From positions 1,674,001-1,738,000 of the forward strand of contig JAACJO010000006.1 in assembly GCA_013368445.1 (NCBI GenBank): 64,000 bases of DNA, given 5' to 3'. Below the pieces are notes generated by a model. That model worked only from the letters and a program-made list of their open reading frames with translations, did no database searches and had not been told where the DNA came from. Source of the DNA: Leucocoprinus leucothites (lineage: Eukaryota > Basidiomycota > Agaricomycetes > Agaricales > Agaricaceae). Shown piece after piece: positions 36,760-49,677 of this stretch. How positions within the stretch are numbered: position 1 is the stretch's first letter; each line of letters starts with the position of its first letter. The translations under genes and the position numbers were made by a program.

Positions 36760-36922
36760 AATGCGGCCTCTCGAAATGAGGGTGCGGCTTTCCATTATAA
36801 AATGATTGTCCCGAGTGCTTTCTCCGATTCACCCTTTGTTAATCAACGAGAAATCTTAACAACGTTTGATATTGCCGACCCTGGACAAACAACTCTCGGC
36901 ATGAACGTCATACAACATTGAG

Positions 36923-37419
36923 ATGTATTCGACCTTTGCGGGAAATGGCGCGGAGGAAAATGTTGCAGGAACCTCGTTTAGGTCTGTAAATATGTCGATG
37001 GGCGTCATCGACTCTGGGCCACACATGGCGAGGACACCACACTGCTATCTCACGGTAACGGACAGCGATACCTCTGCGAGTGCGGTAGATATTCTTGCTC
37101 ATGTGTCAACTGTACCATCAGTCAAGCTGCGAATTCTCACTGAGCCCATAAGCTCAATGCAGCTGTGGGAAGCTCTTTGAATGCCGAAGCTGATTGCTGC
37201 GCGACCGGTCCTTCTAGCTCTGTCCAGCCTCTTGGGTTGCTAATACTCCCTCCCTCTCCCCGGTCCCCCGAACCCGAATCTTGTGGTCCGGTGGACCCTT
37301 TGGAGAAGAATAAAGGGGAAAAAAATTCTATGCATGAGACCTCGGGTTCGGTGGCGTTCATCTATTCCGTGGGAGATCCGTCACGCTCGGAGAGTTTGAC
37401 GCCGGTCCAAATGATGTGA
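36923..37419 (+). CDS. Possible additional exons or small gene, unrecognised
   Basis: Two overlapping plus-strand frames look protein-like: the first (36923-37180) ends ISSMQLWEAL. The second (about 37165-37419) contains LLILPPSPRSPEPES and ends SLTPVQMM. A donor at about 37080 and an acceptor ending at 37162 could join them in frame, but I cannot confirm it. They could be 3' exons of the upstream gene, a separate short gene, or chance frames. Confidence 0.25.
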
Positions 37420-39333
37420 AGACTGGACGCTGGGGAGGACTGTGCTGACGAGTCGACTGCCGAACTCTTGGAAGCGCTGGAAATAATCGTATCGCGATTG
37501 CGGACAAAGAACTCGCCTAGAAGCAGCACTGCTAAAGTTTGAGAAATGAAGCTTCTATGTTTCCTCTTGATATCTACGTTTTCTCGGCCGTGGCCGTAGC
37601 TATCGCGGAATTTTGTTTCTTTTGTTCGATTGCATGTGGCGTCAGCCAAGTTCACAATTGGATCTTGTGTAACCCACTAGGTTATTTGCTGTTTTATGTG
37701 GCCAAGGGCACCCAGTGTTCATATGATAGAAGAATAGAAGTCAACCAGAAGCATGTATGCCGCTGTTCAGAGACTATAGTTCAAACGGTGGAACAAGTAT
37801 GCGAACCTCACTTCATGTACAACAAGTTTAGATTCCTGGTAGGCGTGCTCTACAAGTATCTACTGTGGGAAGACATGGACTATAAATTTATGCCTCATAT
37901 GTTTTGCTTTCCGCCTCTTGACTCGACCTTGGTGATTGCGCGATCATACCGCAGTGTCGCTTGGGGACTTAAGTGCTCATCTCAGTCAAATTGAATAATA
38001 TATTTCCCCTGAATCGACTATTGCATCCGTGCTCCCACAGTATCGGGATACATACCGCAGGGAATTTGTCTTTTCGAACAGCGTTTTGGCCTGATCCGTT
38101 TAATTCCGTGAGTTCGTCCAACGTTGCATCGTCGTGTACCTGTAATCAAGGAGGATGGTCTCGAGTGTATCAGCCCTGCATGAGTATGGAACGCTTCATT
38201 AATCAATCCGCGACTGCGCAGGACATTCCCGACACAAGTCACAGAATTGTGTCACTGCAATAAGTGAAGTCACCATAAGAAAATCAGGTCAGCGTGCAGC
38301 ATCGCAGGTGCCATAATCAAGTCGTCGTTGTTTGACCTCATCGGCTAAATTGAGATCGAAAGGCTGTTGTGCTATATCTAGCGGGGATGGCGTCTGATGT
38401 AGTGATGAGAGTCGTTCAAACTCCGCAAACGAGGAAGCTAATTTGATCCTTTCTCGGTATCGGATTGACACTGGAAAATGCCCCAGTGGGATACTCGACT
38501 TCAAAAGTAATTTATCCGCCCTCTTTTCAGGGCATAGTGCATCCATTGCCCAGATTGTGGTGTTGCCACTTGGAAGTTTTAGTTGTTTTATTGATGTAAG
38601 AGTATGAAAGCATGACAACCGGCAGGACTCCCGATTCTTAAATTGTTGACCGGTGACCGGTGTACCTGTCGAGCTCGTGTGATCTGAGAGGGCATGAACG
38701 CTAAAGCCTCAAGCTCCAAGCGAAAGATAGACTCCAGTTGCCAGAAAGGGATGATGATCATGGCACTGGACAGCCCGTCTTGATATTTCCGTCTGGAGCT
38801 GATGGAGGCACGGGCCTGGACACAAGTAAGCGCTGGTGGTTGGAATGGTGTACAATCAGCCTGTTTCTAGCATGTTCTAGAGGATCCCAATCCAACAATA
38901 ACGGCATAATGGCACATCAAACGACGATAAGATTTGTCAATATACGAGTAAAAAATACGAGTCAGACGAAAGCTGGATTAGCTTAAATGACTACGCCAGG
39001 TACAGTGGCAAGACAGAGCCAGAGAAGGCTGTGGAAGAAAGGCTTAGTCATTCATCCCGTGACCGTACAGCTGACAAAAACAAAGCGCAAATAGCGGTCC
39101 TTCAGCTTAACCCTTCACCACCAGGTCTTTCTTTACCTGTCCCATCTTCTCCCAATAGGTGCGTATCTTTCTCGCTGCTGTGCGTAGTACTTACTGAGAA
39201 TTGCTTTGGTTGTGTTCTATCTCCTTGACATCGCATCGCCCATCATCTATCTCCTCCGCTTTGGCTTCATCGCATTGATCTTGCGCGATTTGAATCGTGT
39301 TACAGTTTTCACCTCTCCCATTGTCGTTTCGCA
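37420..39333. other. Intergenic region upstream of UBC4
   Basis: 1.9 kb with two longer open frames that I could not assign: a plus-strand 151-codon frame at 37539-37994 and a minus-strand 109-codon frame at 38289-38618. Neither has a recognised domain or clear splice structure. The right end holds the UBC4 promoter and leader. Confidence 0.4.
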
Positions 39334-40038
<705 letters not shown>

Positions 40039-41265
40039 TAAGAATTGCCGCAAATCTAGGCAGTTTTGAAGCTGCGGTACACTGGTCGGGTTTGCGCTGT
40101 ACACATCCTGTTTCTTCTATCCATGTTTTAGTAATTCAATCTTCAATTTTATAACCTTGCCTGATCGCAAATATCAAAGTCTCACTCCCTACGCAGCCGC
40201 CTTCGAGTGCGATTGGGTTTGGGATAGCCTTTGATCACCATAGGACTGAGGATCAGGTTGGTCGCCACGTCAAGAGCAGTCAATGATCAATGACTATTGA
40301 GAGATGCCCCCCTCGATATTCGATATCGCAGAGTTAGATTGGTAGTAAGAGCATATTCTCAATTGAGACCACAAACCGAGTTCGATAGCCTTCTTCGTTT
40401 CGGGCGGCACTTGCCACGTTTTCATCCGCGAGTCAGAACCGTATCCAGTAGTATGTCGACTGACAGTGATTTGAGCAGTTAGTGACTGGAAATGCTGATG
40501 TGCATAGCCTGGCAGACTCAGAACTGATGTCAGTGATTGCCGTTCAAACATTCCATCGTGATCGCTCGTCGAGGAGTGAGCCTAGTCAGTAGCGCCGTGG
40601 GGAGCCCAAGTCACTCCACGTTCCTCTGGTCGAAGGGTAAGTGTCATCCCCACATTGTACGCGCGCCCCTTCCAATAGGCAACTGAGGCGTTTAACGGTG
40701 CTAGCACTTTCTTGGCCGCCTAGCATGTGGTCAAAATCTTTCGATTGATAGGGCGCAAGTGCTTTACTCACCGACTGCAGAAACGACCCATCGGCGCACC
40801 GAGAGCCCTGACCTCGAGTGAAGGGGGCTGGTTGTCAACATGTGAAACGGTTATTTCCCGCGCTCTCCCCCATACGGAGAAGCGATGGCAGAGCTGATGC
40901 GGCTACGTTTCAATGACTATACATCACCGTTTTTGTTTCAAGAGATCTTCTATGCAGGATATTGAAGCTGCTGAACCTGCAATGCCTCTGCAACCGTGGA
41001 AAAACACAGATCCGTAGTCTTCCCCGAGAAACCCTCCGAGCCGATATTGAAATAGATAAATCCTCTTTGTCGAATGAGCAAACGGGATATAAGCTCGACG
41101 GTCTTCAAGCTCTCAGTTCATCCACCACTCCTTTGTTCCTTGTCCTGGTCCGTGTTGTCGAGCTTCGACGCTAATTTCTCTAACTCTCTCTCTCAACTCT
41201 TGTCATTTTATCTCTGAATTTGCAAAACCTGCACCTATTTATCCTTCTTCTCAAATATTTTCGAC
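40039..41265. other. Intergenic region
   Basis: 1.2 kb between two plus-strand genes. Only short frames without motifs. Nothing else recognised. Confidence 0.4.
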
Positions 41266-41989
41266 ATGTACCATCACAATCCTTTTGGCACTTGGGCTGA
41301 GGCAGGCCAGGGTCAATCGACAGGGTCACTCTGGGGAACCTCGCCACCTCCCTCCGTTTTCGGTGCTCTCCCATACCCATCTGCGCCGTCGAACACTGTG
41401 ACATACTACTTTACCTCGTTCAAACCAAACATTCTTAATTGCTCGGTCATCGGCCCTCAAAATCAGGTTTATTACCAGATTGTCACCGACAACAGCATGC
41501 CAGGTTACACAGTGCTCAAGAATGCTGAAGGCAAGAATATTTCTTTGGTCGAGTGGCAAGCACATCCATTCGTCGAAATACGTGGAGCTCTGGCTAAACA
41601 GAACGTCATGAATTGGCTGCGTCTGTCCCAAGATCAAAGGTAATGACAAGTGATGTTTTCTGCCCAAGACGCTGATTTAATTCCTCTTTTCCCAGTCATA
41701 GATTGATGGATGTCCGTGGAATGCGCTATGTATGGGTGCCCAGAGACAAGTCTATAAACGTAAGTCCTTTGCAGTCTACGTTCTTAAAGTTGAGGCCAAC
41801 TAAATCAACTCGGTTTCCCAGCTATATGCAGGTGGAAGCGGAACACCCGCTACATTCCTTGCGAAAGTAACTCGGACAAGTGCCCAGGTCGTCACGGTCG
41901 ATATGACTCCCGATGCTATCCAGCTCGGTCTATTAGACAGCATCATCACGGCGACTACCTTGCTGCTCTCCGGTCGAAACATCGATTAG
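41266..41989 (+). CDS. DUF6593-type protein
   Basis: Three exons; the junctions fall in SQ-SHRLMD and DKSIN-LYAGG. The N-terminus MYHHNPFGTWAEAG is Gly/Ser/Pro-rich. The core runs VTYYFTSFKPNILNCSVIGP, VYYQIVTDN, TVLKNAEGKNISLVEWQAHPFVEIRG and then WLRLSQ. After this come RYVWVPRDKSINLYAG and a C-terminal strand-rich part with TLLLSGRNID. This alternation of beta strands and the I-W motif followed by a second strand pattern resembles the basidiomycete DUF6593 domain, often found in large multigene sets and without a known role. Length is about 200 residues. No signal peptide or membrane segment. Confidence 0.7.
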
Positions 41990-43613
41990 GTGGGAAATGA
42001 CGACACAAGCACTTCGTGATCTCTTCAAATTTGCATTCACACTGCATGCCACAACGAGTGGCACCCGCGACCACTATCACTTATTTATTTATAGTACTTG
42101 TCATTTGATTGATGATGGGCGTTAGTCCATGATCCCCTTGCATTAACTTATTAACTTATTGTATCGCTGTCGCATTGTATCATTGGACGTTCTGACCATA
42201 GATTTAAGTAGATGATCTGTATGCATACTAGCACATATATTGTAGTATAGTCTCATTACCTTCTTTCAGTATGTAGTTTTACTATTATTTAACTAGTAGT
42301 ATTTATTTGCAAGTCAATACTTGACATGATTTCAAGGTACAGGGCATCTAGAGTGATTGCCGGTTTGAAACGCCTTTGTAAGTGCTTCATTTATATCGGA
42401 CCCACACTCTGAGCAGCCGTAGTCCACCCGCCCTGATGGATGGAGAGGCTCAACACTCTAATTCCTATTCCATCGGGAGGACTCACCATTCAACAATCAG
42501 CGCTGCCTCCGGTTTGTTTAACACAGCCAAACAATCAAAGTTCTCAGCGACGCTGAACGTACCAGTGTCGATGACAATGACAATGATCCTATCAACCACC
42601 ATCCTCGGGGTCGATCGCAAGATCGTTGAAAAGGAACGCTTTTTGCACAGGTTCATGTCTCGAAACCATTGGATTATCGGCGTTGATCCCACACTGGGAG
42701 CCTTCTTTTTCGCGACGTCCGTCTCTGGCTGTGGGCACGGATTTTCGAGGACTCGAAGCGCGAGGATGTAGTTTAAGCTCCTTGCTTTCCGAATTTTAGG
42801 CTCAAAGAGAAGCCGTCACTGGGAAAGAATGAACTTCCGATGCCTGGTCTTGGATTTTTTTTCACAGTTGGGACATTTTCATCCTCGGCAGCACCAAGAC
42901 CATTAAGAGACCAACGTGGTACGTGCTAGAAAAAGGTGTTTGAAGACCCGGAATATCGTCAATGTTTCTCCTTGTCTGTGAAAACCGATGGTTTCTTTCC
43001 TGACTCCATGTGCCGCCAACGAGCTTCGCTTTCAAATAACCACCACTTCACTTGATGTAGGTAAAACCTTCCATTGGGACACTGTGATTCTTTAGCCTAG
43101 TCTACGTGGTCGATATCAGGTGAGCTCCCTAAAGAATGGTTGACGGCGAGGGCGATATGTCAGTAGTGACGGATTAGTTTAGCAGAACCAAAGGATTGCC
43201 ACGCGACGGATGGACTGTCCACGCCCCCTCGCGGACTCTCGGTCCACAAACCGGCGATTTCGACGAATAATTAGGCAAAGGTACCCTTTATAGGTCTCTT
43301 CGCCTCGATGCCAAGTCGGTCATAACACCAAGTTTCTATATATAACACTCCAGGCTGAACCTTCGTGATCAGCCATTTGCAACATTTCATGTAGGTCGCT
43401 ACCCGATACCACGAGTCACCTCAAATAGCTTCCAGCGGCCAAGACTTATCAGCGGCAAAACACGAATTTGCTAGTGACGTGATCACCCCCTTCTGGTACC
43501 TCGCCTTATGGTGCATTAGGGGACAACTCATGTGAAAGAATGGGTACTACAGCAGCCACGAGCACTCAGAAGAAGCTGGCTGGTAAGAGGAAGGAAGGAC
43601 ACGATGCTCGTAG
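41990..43613. other. Intergenic region
   Basis: 1.6 kb between two plus-strand genes. A plus-strand 129-codon frame (42382-42771) was considered but has no recognisable features. The right end is the GH16 promoter. Confidence 0.4.
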
Positions 43614-43621
43614 TATAAAAG
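43614..43621 (+). promoter_or_regulatory. TATA box of the GH16 gene
   Basis: TATAAAAG lies 61 nt upstream of the GH16 start codon, with no gene in between. This is a close match to the consensus and well placed for a strongly expressed secreted enzyme. Confidence 0.6.
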
Positions 43622-43681
43622 ACGCTCTCAAGTTCTGTATTCGACAGCAGGATTGCTTTGCGACATAGCTCAACAACTATC

Positions 43682-45223
43682 ATGGCGATCTTTTCGGCTT
43701 TTCGTGCTATCTCCAGTTTTTGTTACATTGTTTTTGCCCTTGGGGCTACGTACAGGCAAACGGACAGCCATTCTGGAAGCGGTTTTCTCAACGCATTCTC
43801 TTATGAAGCAATCGCCGACCCGACCCATGGACGCGTGTATGTAAATCTATCACCGAGCTGTGTCATATCGCTGATATGGTACTGTAGAAACTACGTGAAC
43901 GCTGCTACGGCCGCAAGCCAAAACCTGACATTCGCATCTGGGGACAGCTTCGTCCTTCGTGCTGATTCCCATACTGTTCTCAACCCAAGCGGTCCTGGAA
44001 GGAACTCAGTTCGATTGATATCCAACAAGCAGTATACCACATCTGTCATGGTGTAAGTGGTGTTTTGAAGTTTTCATGTGCATGACTGAGTTGGCTCCTT
44101 CGTCAAGATTTAACATTCGCCATATGCCCCAAGGGTGTGGGTGAGCGCTGTCCGCTGGGATACAATGTTTCAAGGGCTCCTGACGATCATTCATCATAGA
44201 ACCTGGCCTGCCGTTTGGACAGTTGGCGCAAACTGGCCCAATCAAGTACGTTCCTTCACCTCGCCCAAGAAACCCGCAAGGTGGCTAAATATAGTATGCT
44301 CAGGGTGAAATCGATATTCTCGAGGGTGTCAATGACCAAGGCCCCAATCAGGCCACACTACATACCAACAGTGGTTAGTATGGGTCCTCCCACTCAGTCT
44401 AGCTTGAACTAATCCGTTCCTATACTTCTCACTCCTAGGTTGCACCATGCCGGCTTCTCGATCTCAGACTGGGTGAGTTTAGCCTCCACTAAGCGGAGAT
44501 ATCTTCATTTTACTGAGGAGTCGGCGGAACAGGACCGCTGTTGGGAACAACTGTGATGTCGCAGCCACCGGCAATGCCGGATGTGGTGTTCGTATAAACG
44601 ATTCCCGTAGTTATGGTCCCAGCCTGAACAGCAACGGCGGAGGATGGTAAGTAGCTTGTGTTACTGAGCGTCTGGTGTATATTCTGACCTGAATTAGGTA
44701 CGCTGTTGAGCGCACTAGTTCTTTCATTAAGATCTGGTTTTGGCCTCGTGGTGGCAGCGTTCCATCTGACGTTTCTGGTGGTTCAACGTCGGTGAATACT
44801 GACAGCTGGGGAACACCAGCTGCTTTCTTCCCAAGCAATTCGTGTCCTATCTCTTCCAAGTTCGGACCCCACAATATTGTCATCAACTGTGAGTAAACGA
44901 TTGCCTCAGTTCTTTGCTTTAATATGCCGGATAACTGATGATCTATCTATCTATCCATATTACGGCGAATAAAGTGACATTCTGTGAGTGTTCTGATCCA
45001 TAAATCGGTCTTTCCATTTATTCAGAGATTCTTTCGCTAGGTGGTGATTGGGCTGGTGCTGTTTACGGTTCTTCTGGCTGCCCGTCTTCCTGCGTTGGTA
45101 AGTTTTCTCACAGTTCGTGCCGGAATATTCGTATGAGCTGTTCTCTTAGATTTTGTCAACAATAACCCATCGGCGTTCACAAACGCTTACTTCGATTTCC
45201 AATGGCTGAAGATCTATGGATAG
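43682..45223 (+). CDS. Secreted glycoside hydrolase family 16 glucanase
   Basis: GH16 laminarinase-like enzymes cleave beta-1,3 (and mixed beta-1,3/1,4) glucans. The N-terminus MAIFSAFRAISSFCYIVFALG is a signal peptide. Conserved blocks are FLNAFSYEAIADPTHGRV, VRLISNKQYTTSVMV, FNIRHMPQGCGTWPAVWTVG and NWPNQGEIDILEGVN. The last has the E-x-D-x-x-E catalytic motif (nucleophile and acid/base Glu) directly after a splice junction. Later come IWFWPRGGSVPSD, then FGPHNIVINLTFCGDWAG and the C-terminal FDFQWLKIYG. Several short introns join in frame; length is about 320 residues. A tetranucleotide repeat (CTAT, 44942-44955) lies in one intron. The role, wall remodelling or degradation of external glucans, is inferred. 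Confidence 0.93.
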
Positions 45224-45858
45224 ATTATCAAAAGCCAGTTAAATGTTCCGCGGTTCAGGGTGAAACATTCGTAAGTGTAGAGGTAGTAAAAGAGATTGAA
45301 ATGTACTTGTGTGGTCTTGATGTGTATGTATATGATGTATGTACTTGTATTGACAAGCCTTGTCTGGGCCTTTGATATGTTCTCATAAGCTTGTCCCGCC
45401 TCCCAGAGGCCGTGCGACTTCTCAGTATTGAATGCCTAAGCATTGGAATATGGTCTCGGCAATCATTCATGGTTGCCAAGCTCATCGAAAGTGATTTCCA
45501 CCGACAATAATGATGGCTTATCTGCAAGTTAACAAAGGTACGCGCCTAACTGCCTGATCCCGTTGTCGCTTCCTGGCTCTCGGAAGCCAGCGTCGGATCA
45601 ATCGGAACAACGATCTTACTATTTAAACGCTTGACAACAAATTCGCTGATGCCCCGCCGAACGACACTCAAGATCTGTTTCTAGATACTGATATTTCTGA
45701 ATGAATCACAACTCGCCTGGTTATATTCTATTCACACAAGGCACTAGAAGCATGCAGAAAAGCAGCTAAAATCAGTCGATGTACATAATGATTATATCCA
45801 CATTACAGGGGGAGGAAAAGATAGCACAGGCGCCACATCCAGAAATTCTCAAAACATA
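45224..45858. other. Convergent 3' region
   Basis: 635 bp between the stop codons of the GH16 (+) and Nup96 (-) genes. No gene or strong terminator-like structure is recognised. Confidence 0.4.
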
Positions 45859-48800
45859 TCAAACCTCAATACTTTTGATGAAACGAGCAAGGCCCACGCT
45901 GCTCACAAGTCCGATCTTAGTGGCACCATCTGCAGCTGTCAACATGGGTTGCTGTATCTGTGTCTACCAATTTTAGAGAGGGACATGATTTAGTATGATG
46001 CAAAAAAAGCGAAAAGCGTGGAATACGAACCAGAGCGATCGGTTTTACCTTTTCGGTAACCGCCAGTAAGCTCTTAATCATTTCTTCTGTTGCAGCTGCA
46101 TGTCGACGATCATTCGACCAGCTACGGTAAAACACGTCTGGTAGGATTCCTATAATCTTTGGAACGCGTCGAGTGAGATCGTCAATTTCTTGAGCGACTA
46201 CCGCGTCAGGGACTGCTGGTCGCTCATCTTCTTCATTGTCATCGTCGATGAGATCTTGGAGTTTGGGAAGGCGTGTGAGAATATGGACATAGTCCAGTAA
46301 AACCTGTGCACAAGTGGAAATCATTCATCAGCAAACATGGCAATGAAGGTTGTTTGGAGCAAGGGATCAACGTACTTTACCACGAACAAACCACCCTTCA
46401 ATTTTATCATGGCGTGTCTCGCTATCAAACGCCTCGAACAGCTCCTTAATTAGTTCCAAATCGCGAGCCAAAACGGCATCAGGGGCAAGTTCCAGGACCG
46501 CAATATTATGAGCAGCGTTGTAGTGACCAGCTGTCAAGAACAACTCGTATGCACTGAAGAAATCACCATTACTGAGGGCATATTGAGCCTGAGGCATTTA
46601 GATTCGGATCGGCAAAGAGTCAAGGTGGAATATGAAACTTGTGATTAGTATCATGTATGGGAGGAAAGGGAGGACACCCTGCAGCAATTGAGCCATCCGT
46701 ACCTTAGCCTCGTCAACCCAGGCCATAGGAATTTTCAAACTCCCAACAATGCCTCGCGTCATCCACTCGTCTAAATGCGGTGCTGACCGACCCAGCAAGT
46801 CTTTGATTGCCTTTTCACGCCTATCATTAGCAGAAACGTAAGAGGTTGGAATGCCGTCAGCGAATGCGTACAATCAAGATCATCATCAAAACGGATGAAA
46901 ACGAGTTGCCAAGCGGCGTACACTCACCCTAGACTGCCCTCAATATGCAAAAGCACGAATATGGCCTCCTGTATCATGCCCCAACTTTCCAGCTCAAATG
47001 CATAAGCGCTTGAAAGCAGGTCTGCTGTAGGCGAATGACCTTCTCCAAGGGTGGCAAGTTTTTCGGTTTCATCTTCACTACTTCCTTCTCTTCCACCGCC
47101 ATTAACCATTGCCGTCGGTTTTTTACTCGACGTAGCAGGTCTCCGATCAGCGAAATCGCGTAACCGCATCACGCGTGATAGGATAATGTATAGGTGCCAG
47201 CACATGCCAATACCAGCTTCCATAAGTGATGAAGAAAACGATAGGGGGTCGAGAATGCTGGATAGCGATAGCGCGGGGTCGGCATGTAGCTTGACCAATG
47301 CGTAAAGCGGGTCATCGGGTTCAGTAGAGGTGGTGATAGATGAAGTTGGAGGTCGGTTACTGGTGTTCCATTTGGAAAATAAAGCGACTGGGAGCTTTTT
47401 TCGTTGAACCTCCAGTAACCATGGTGGCAACGGCTTCGCTATCGACGAAGCGATTGAACTTGAGCTTGATCGCCGCAGAATAAGCCCTTCATATGCTTTG
47501 ACAACGTCTGCAATGGAAGCTTCAAGTCCCTGACCATACCAGAGACATAACCCAAATACGCGCTTCCAATCCAGCCCAGAGCAAACATCAGCATCTTTGT
47601 CTGCGAGCTCCTCTTCATCGTCGTCTAGAATCCCACTTAATAGGGAATAAACTTTCCAAACACCTCTCCCGACCAGCCCACTGCCAAAACCTGTACCTGC
47701 ACCAGGTCCAAGTTTTTCAGTTTTCCAAACACGAAGTTGTTCACGAATATCGTCTTTGAATATTTCATCACCTCCTGTTTGACTGATTAGAGTTGAAAGT
47801 TTGACGTAACCGCCGTCCGCAGCGACCGCGCAAGCTTTCTCAACCTGATGTCCCGTGAGATGGGTGAAAGAGGCGTCTGCAGGGGTGTAGGCGCCTAGAA
47901 ACAATATGTTTGAATTAATCAAGGGTTGAGTAAGTAAGGTACAACATACCACCAGAAACAAGACCATTTGCTTTGGTTCGCAGGTCAGCTTCAACGCTTG
48001 GTTTCACTACTTCTTCGAGCCAGTGGCCAAGAGCAGCCTTACGTCGCAATAAGGTGACCCTGTTTAATATATCAGGGGTTATAGTTGGAGGGGTCGTGAT
48101 AGATGAAGAGTTGCGTTGGCCACCCAAGCGGAGATCTATAGGGTCGAACAGTGATACGCCTAGCCGGAATAACATAGCTGGGGTGGAGAGATCAGAAGAT
48201 GGGAAGAGGGATGCGAAAGAGGCAAAATCAAGGCGTTTGGTCGCGGAAGAGGGTGGAGTGGCGTTAGGTGGAACGGCAGCTGATGGGGGCGAGAGGGGTT
48301 CAGGCGATGCTATTGGGACGCCCGAATCGTCGGGAGTAACATTTGTATGGGTTAAGTGATGCTGAAGAAGTTTAGAAGAAAGGGTGATGGTAGAGTTTGT
48401 CGTTGAGCCTGCTACACTTGAGTTATTGACCGAATTGGTCGTGAGGAGGGCAGATGTGTTGGTGAGATGCAAAACGGAGGAGTTGGCTGATGAACTGAGG
48501 GAAAATTGGAATTAATATTCGTATGGGAATAAATTATGCCTTACGAAGTCGAGTTTGGGCTACATATACTGCCAAGGTGAACCAAAGTCCCCCCAGGACC
48601 CCAGCCAACGCGGAATGACCGGCCTAAGGCGAGCCCAGCATCGACGTAAGAGGCTTCGTTATCGTTGGCTATTGACGACGTCTTATCAACTCTCGCATAT
48701 TTTCGTGACGGTTTGTAGGTCTGTGGTCCGGCCTCATGGGCGAACGAGCGTCTCTATAGTGCGTTTTAAATATTGACACTCTGGAGTGGCGCATGGTAAT

Positions 48801-49381
48801 TGACGACGAACCTCTCGGGAGTCAGACCTGAAGGCATCAGCATCAGACTCTCTCCCATGCTTTCTTGGTAGTGCCTTGGGTGGCGATGTTAATTCCAGAC
48901 GCTTCCGAGATGTCTTGGGCCCGGTGTCCTGATGTAACGCTTTGAGAGCAGCGGCCTCTTCGGGCATTCGAAAGAGTGACGTTTGCATGACATGCATCTT
49001 CTGCGCGTCGACTCCAAGTCGCTGCGCCCAAGGTATAATTGTTGGATCGTTTATAGGACCACGTGTAGAAACTCCATCGACTTCATGTGCATAATGGATT
49101 TCACCATCTTCGTCTTGGACCAGTGCATTTCTTTTTCGTGTGACAGGCCCCGTGCGTGCAGCGACGGTAAGTTCATCTTCATTCATTTCTGAAGAAGAGG
49201 ATTCCGAGCTAGAGCCTTCAGATTCACTAAGAACCTCATCCTCATCGCCGGATTCCTGTTCAGCTGGCTCCTGGGCAGGTTTCGCTGGTAGGGGTATTTT
49301 GGACGGCAGCGGGCGTGTCTGTCGCTGGTCCTCCTCGTCGCTGCTGCTACTTTCACTAGTATACGCCCGGAAACGCGCCAT
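45859..49381 (-). CDS. NUP96: Nucleoporin Nup96 / Nup145C, stand-alone gene
   Basis: Scaffold component of the nuclear-pore Y-complex. The N-terminus MARFRAYTSESSSSDEEDQ is acidic and Ser-rich. The motif AGLALGRSFRVGWGPGGTL, typical of the Nup96 start region, follows an intron. The alpha-helical domain includes CWHLYIILSRVMRLRDF, SSAYAFELESWGMIQEAIF and LLGRSAPHLDEWM. It continues with IPMAWVDEAK, AQYALSNGDFFSAYELFLTAGH and NIAVLELAPDAVL. The last exon, after an intron ending at about 45965, gives TQIQQPMLTAAD and ends in a short tail; the stop is at 45859-45861. Length is roughly 1000 residues. In yeast and vertebrates this protein is made as the C-terminal part of a Nup98/Nup145 precursor with FG repeats; none lie upstream here, and the preceding gene is a RING protein. 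Confidence 0.92.
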
Positions 49382-49677
49382 GGAAGAAAAGAGAGGACCA
49401 CTTCGGGAGTAGTTTCTTCTGAACCCAAAGGGTTCAAGCTACTCAACATCATAACCTTCTATTCCAAGCAGGAACAAATAATGTACTTCACATCATTGGT
49501 GTTTGCTTGTCCATCAGGTTCGTTCAACTCCTAGTCACAACCAGAGTCTTAAGGGTTCGTATAGTACATCACGCCATGCATACGCTACAAGCTGATGAGT
49601 ATCCAAAATTGACCTAGAAACAAGAAACAGAAATGCAGGAAGAAACAAGAGAACACGATCAAAAATAAGAGTGCATA
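49382..49677. other. Spacer between Nup96 and RING genes
   Basis: 296 bp that must contain the Nup96 promoter and the RING gene 3' end, both on the minus strand. No specific element recognised. Confidence 0.35.

Noticed and set aside
37539..37994. 151-codon plus-strand frame
   Set aside because: No recognisable domain, no splice context, and residues look random; left as part of the intergenic note.
41326..41667. 113-codon minus-strand frame
   Set aside because: Antisense to the DUF6593 gene, whose exons have consistent splice sites and family pattern.
42382..42771. 129-codon plus-strand frame
   Set aside because: No family features; both strands are open in part, so coding status cannot be supported.
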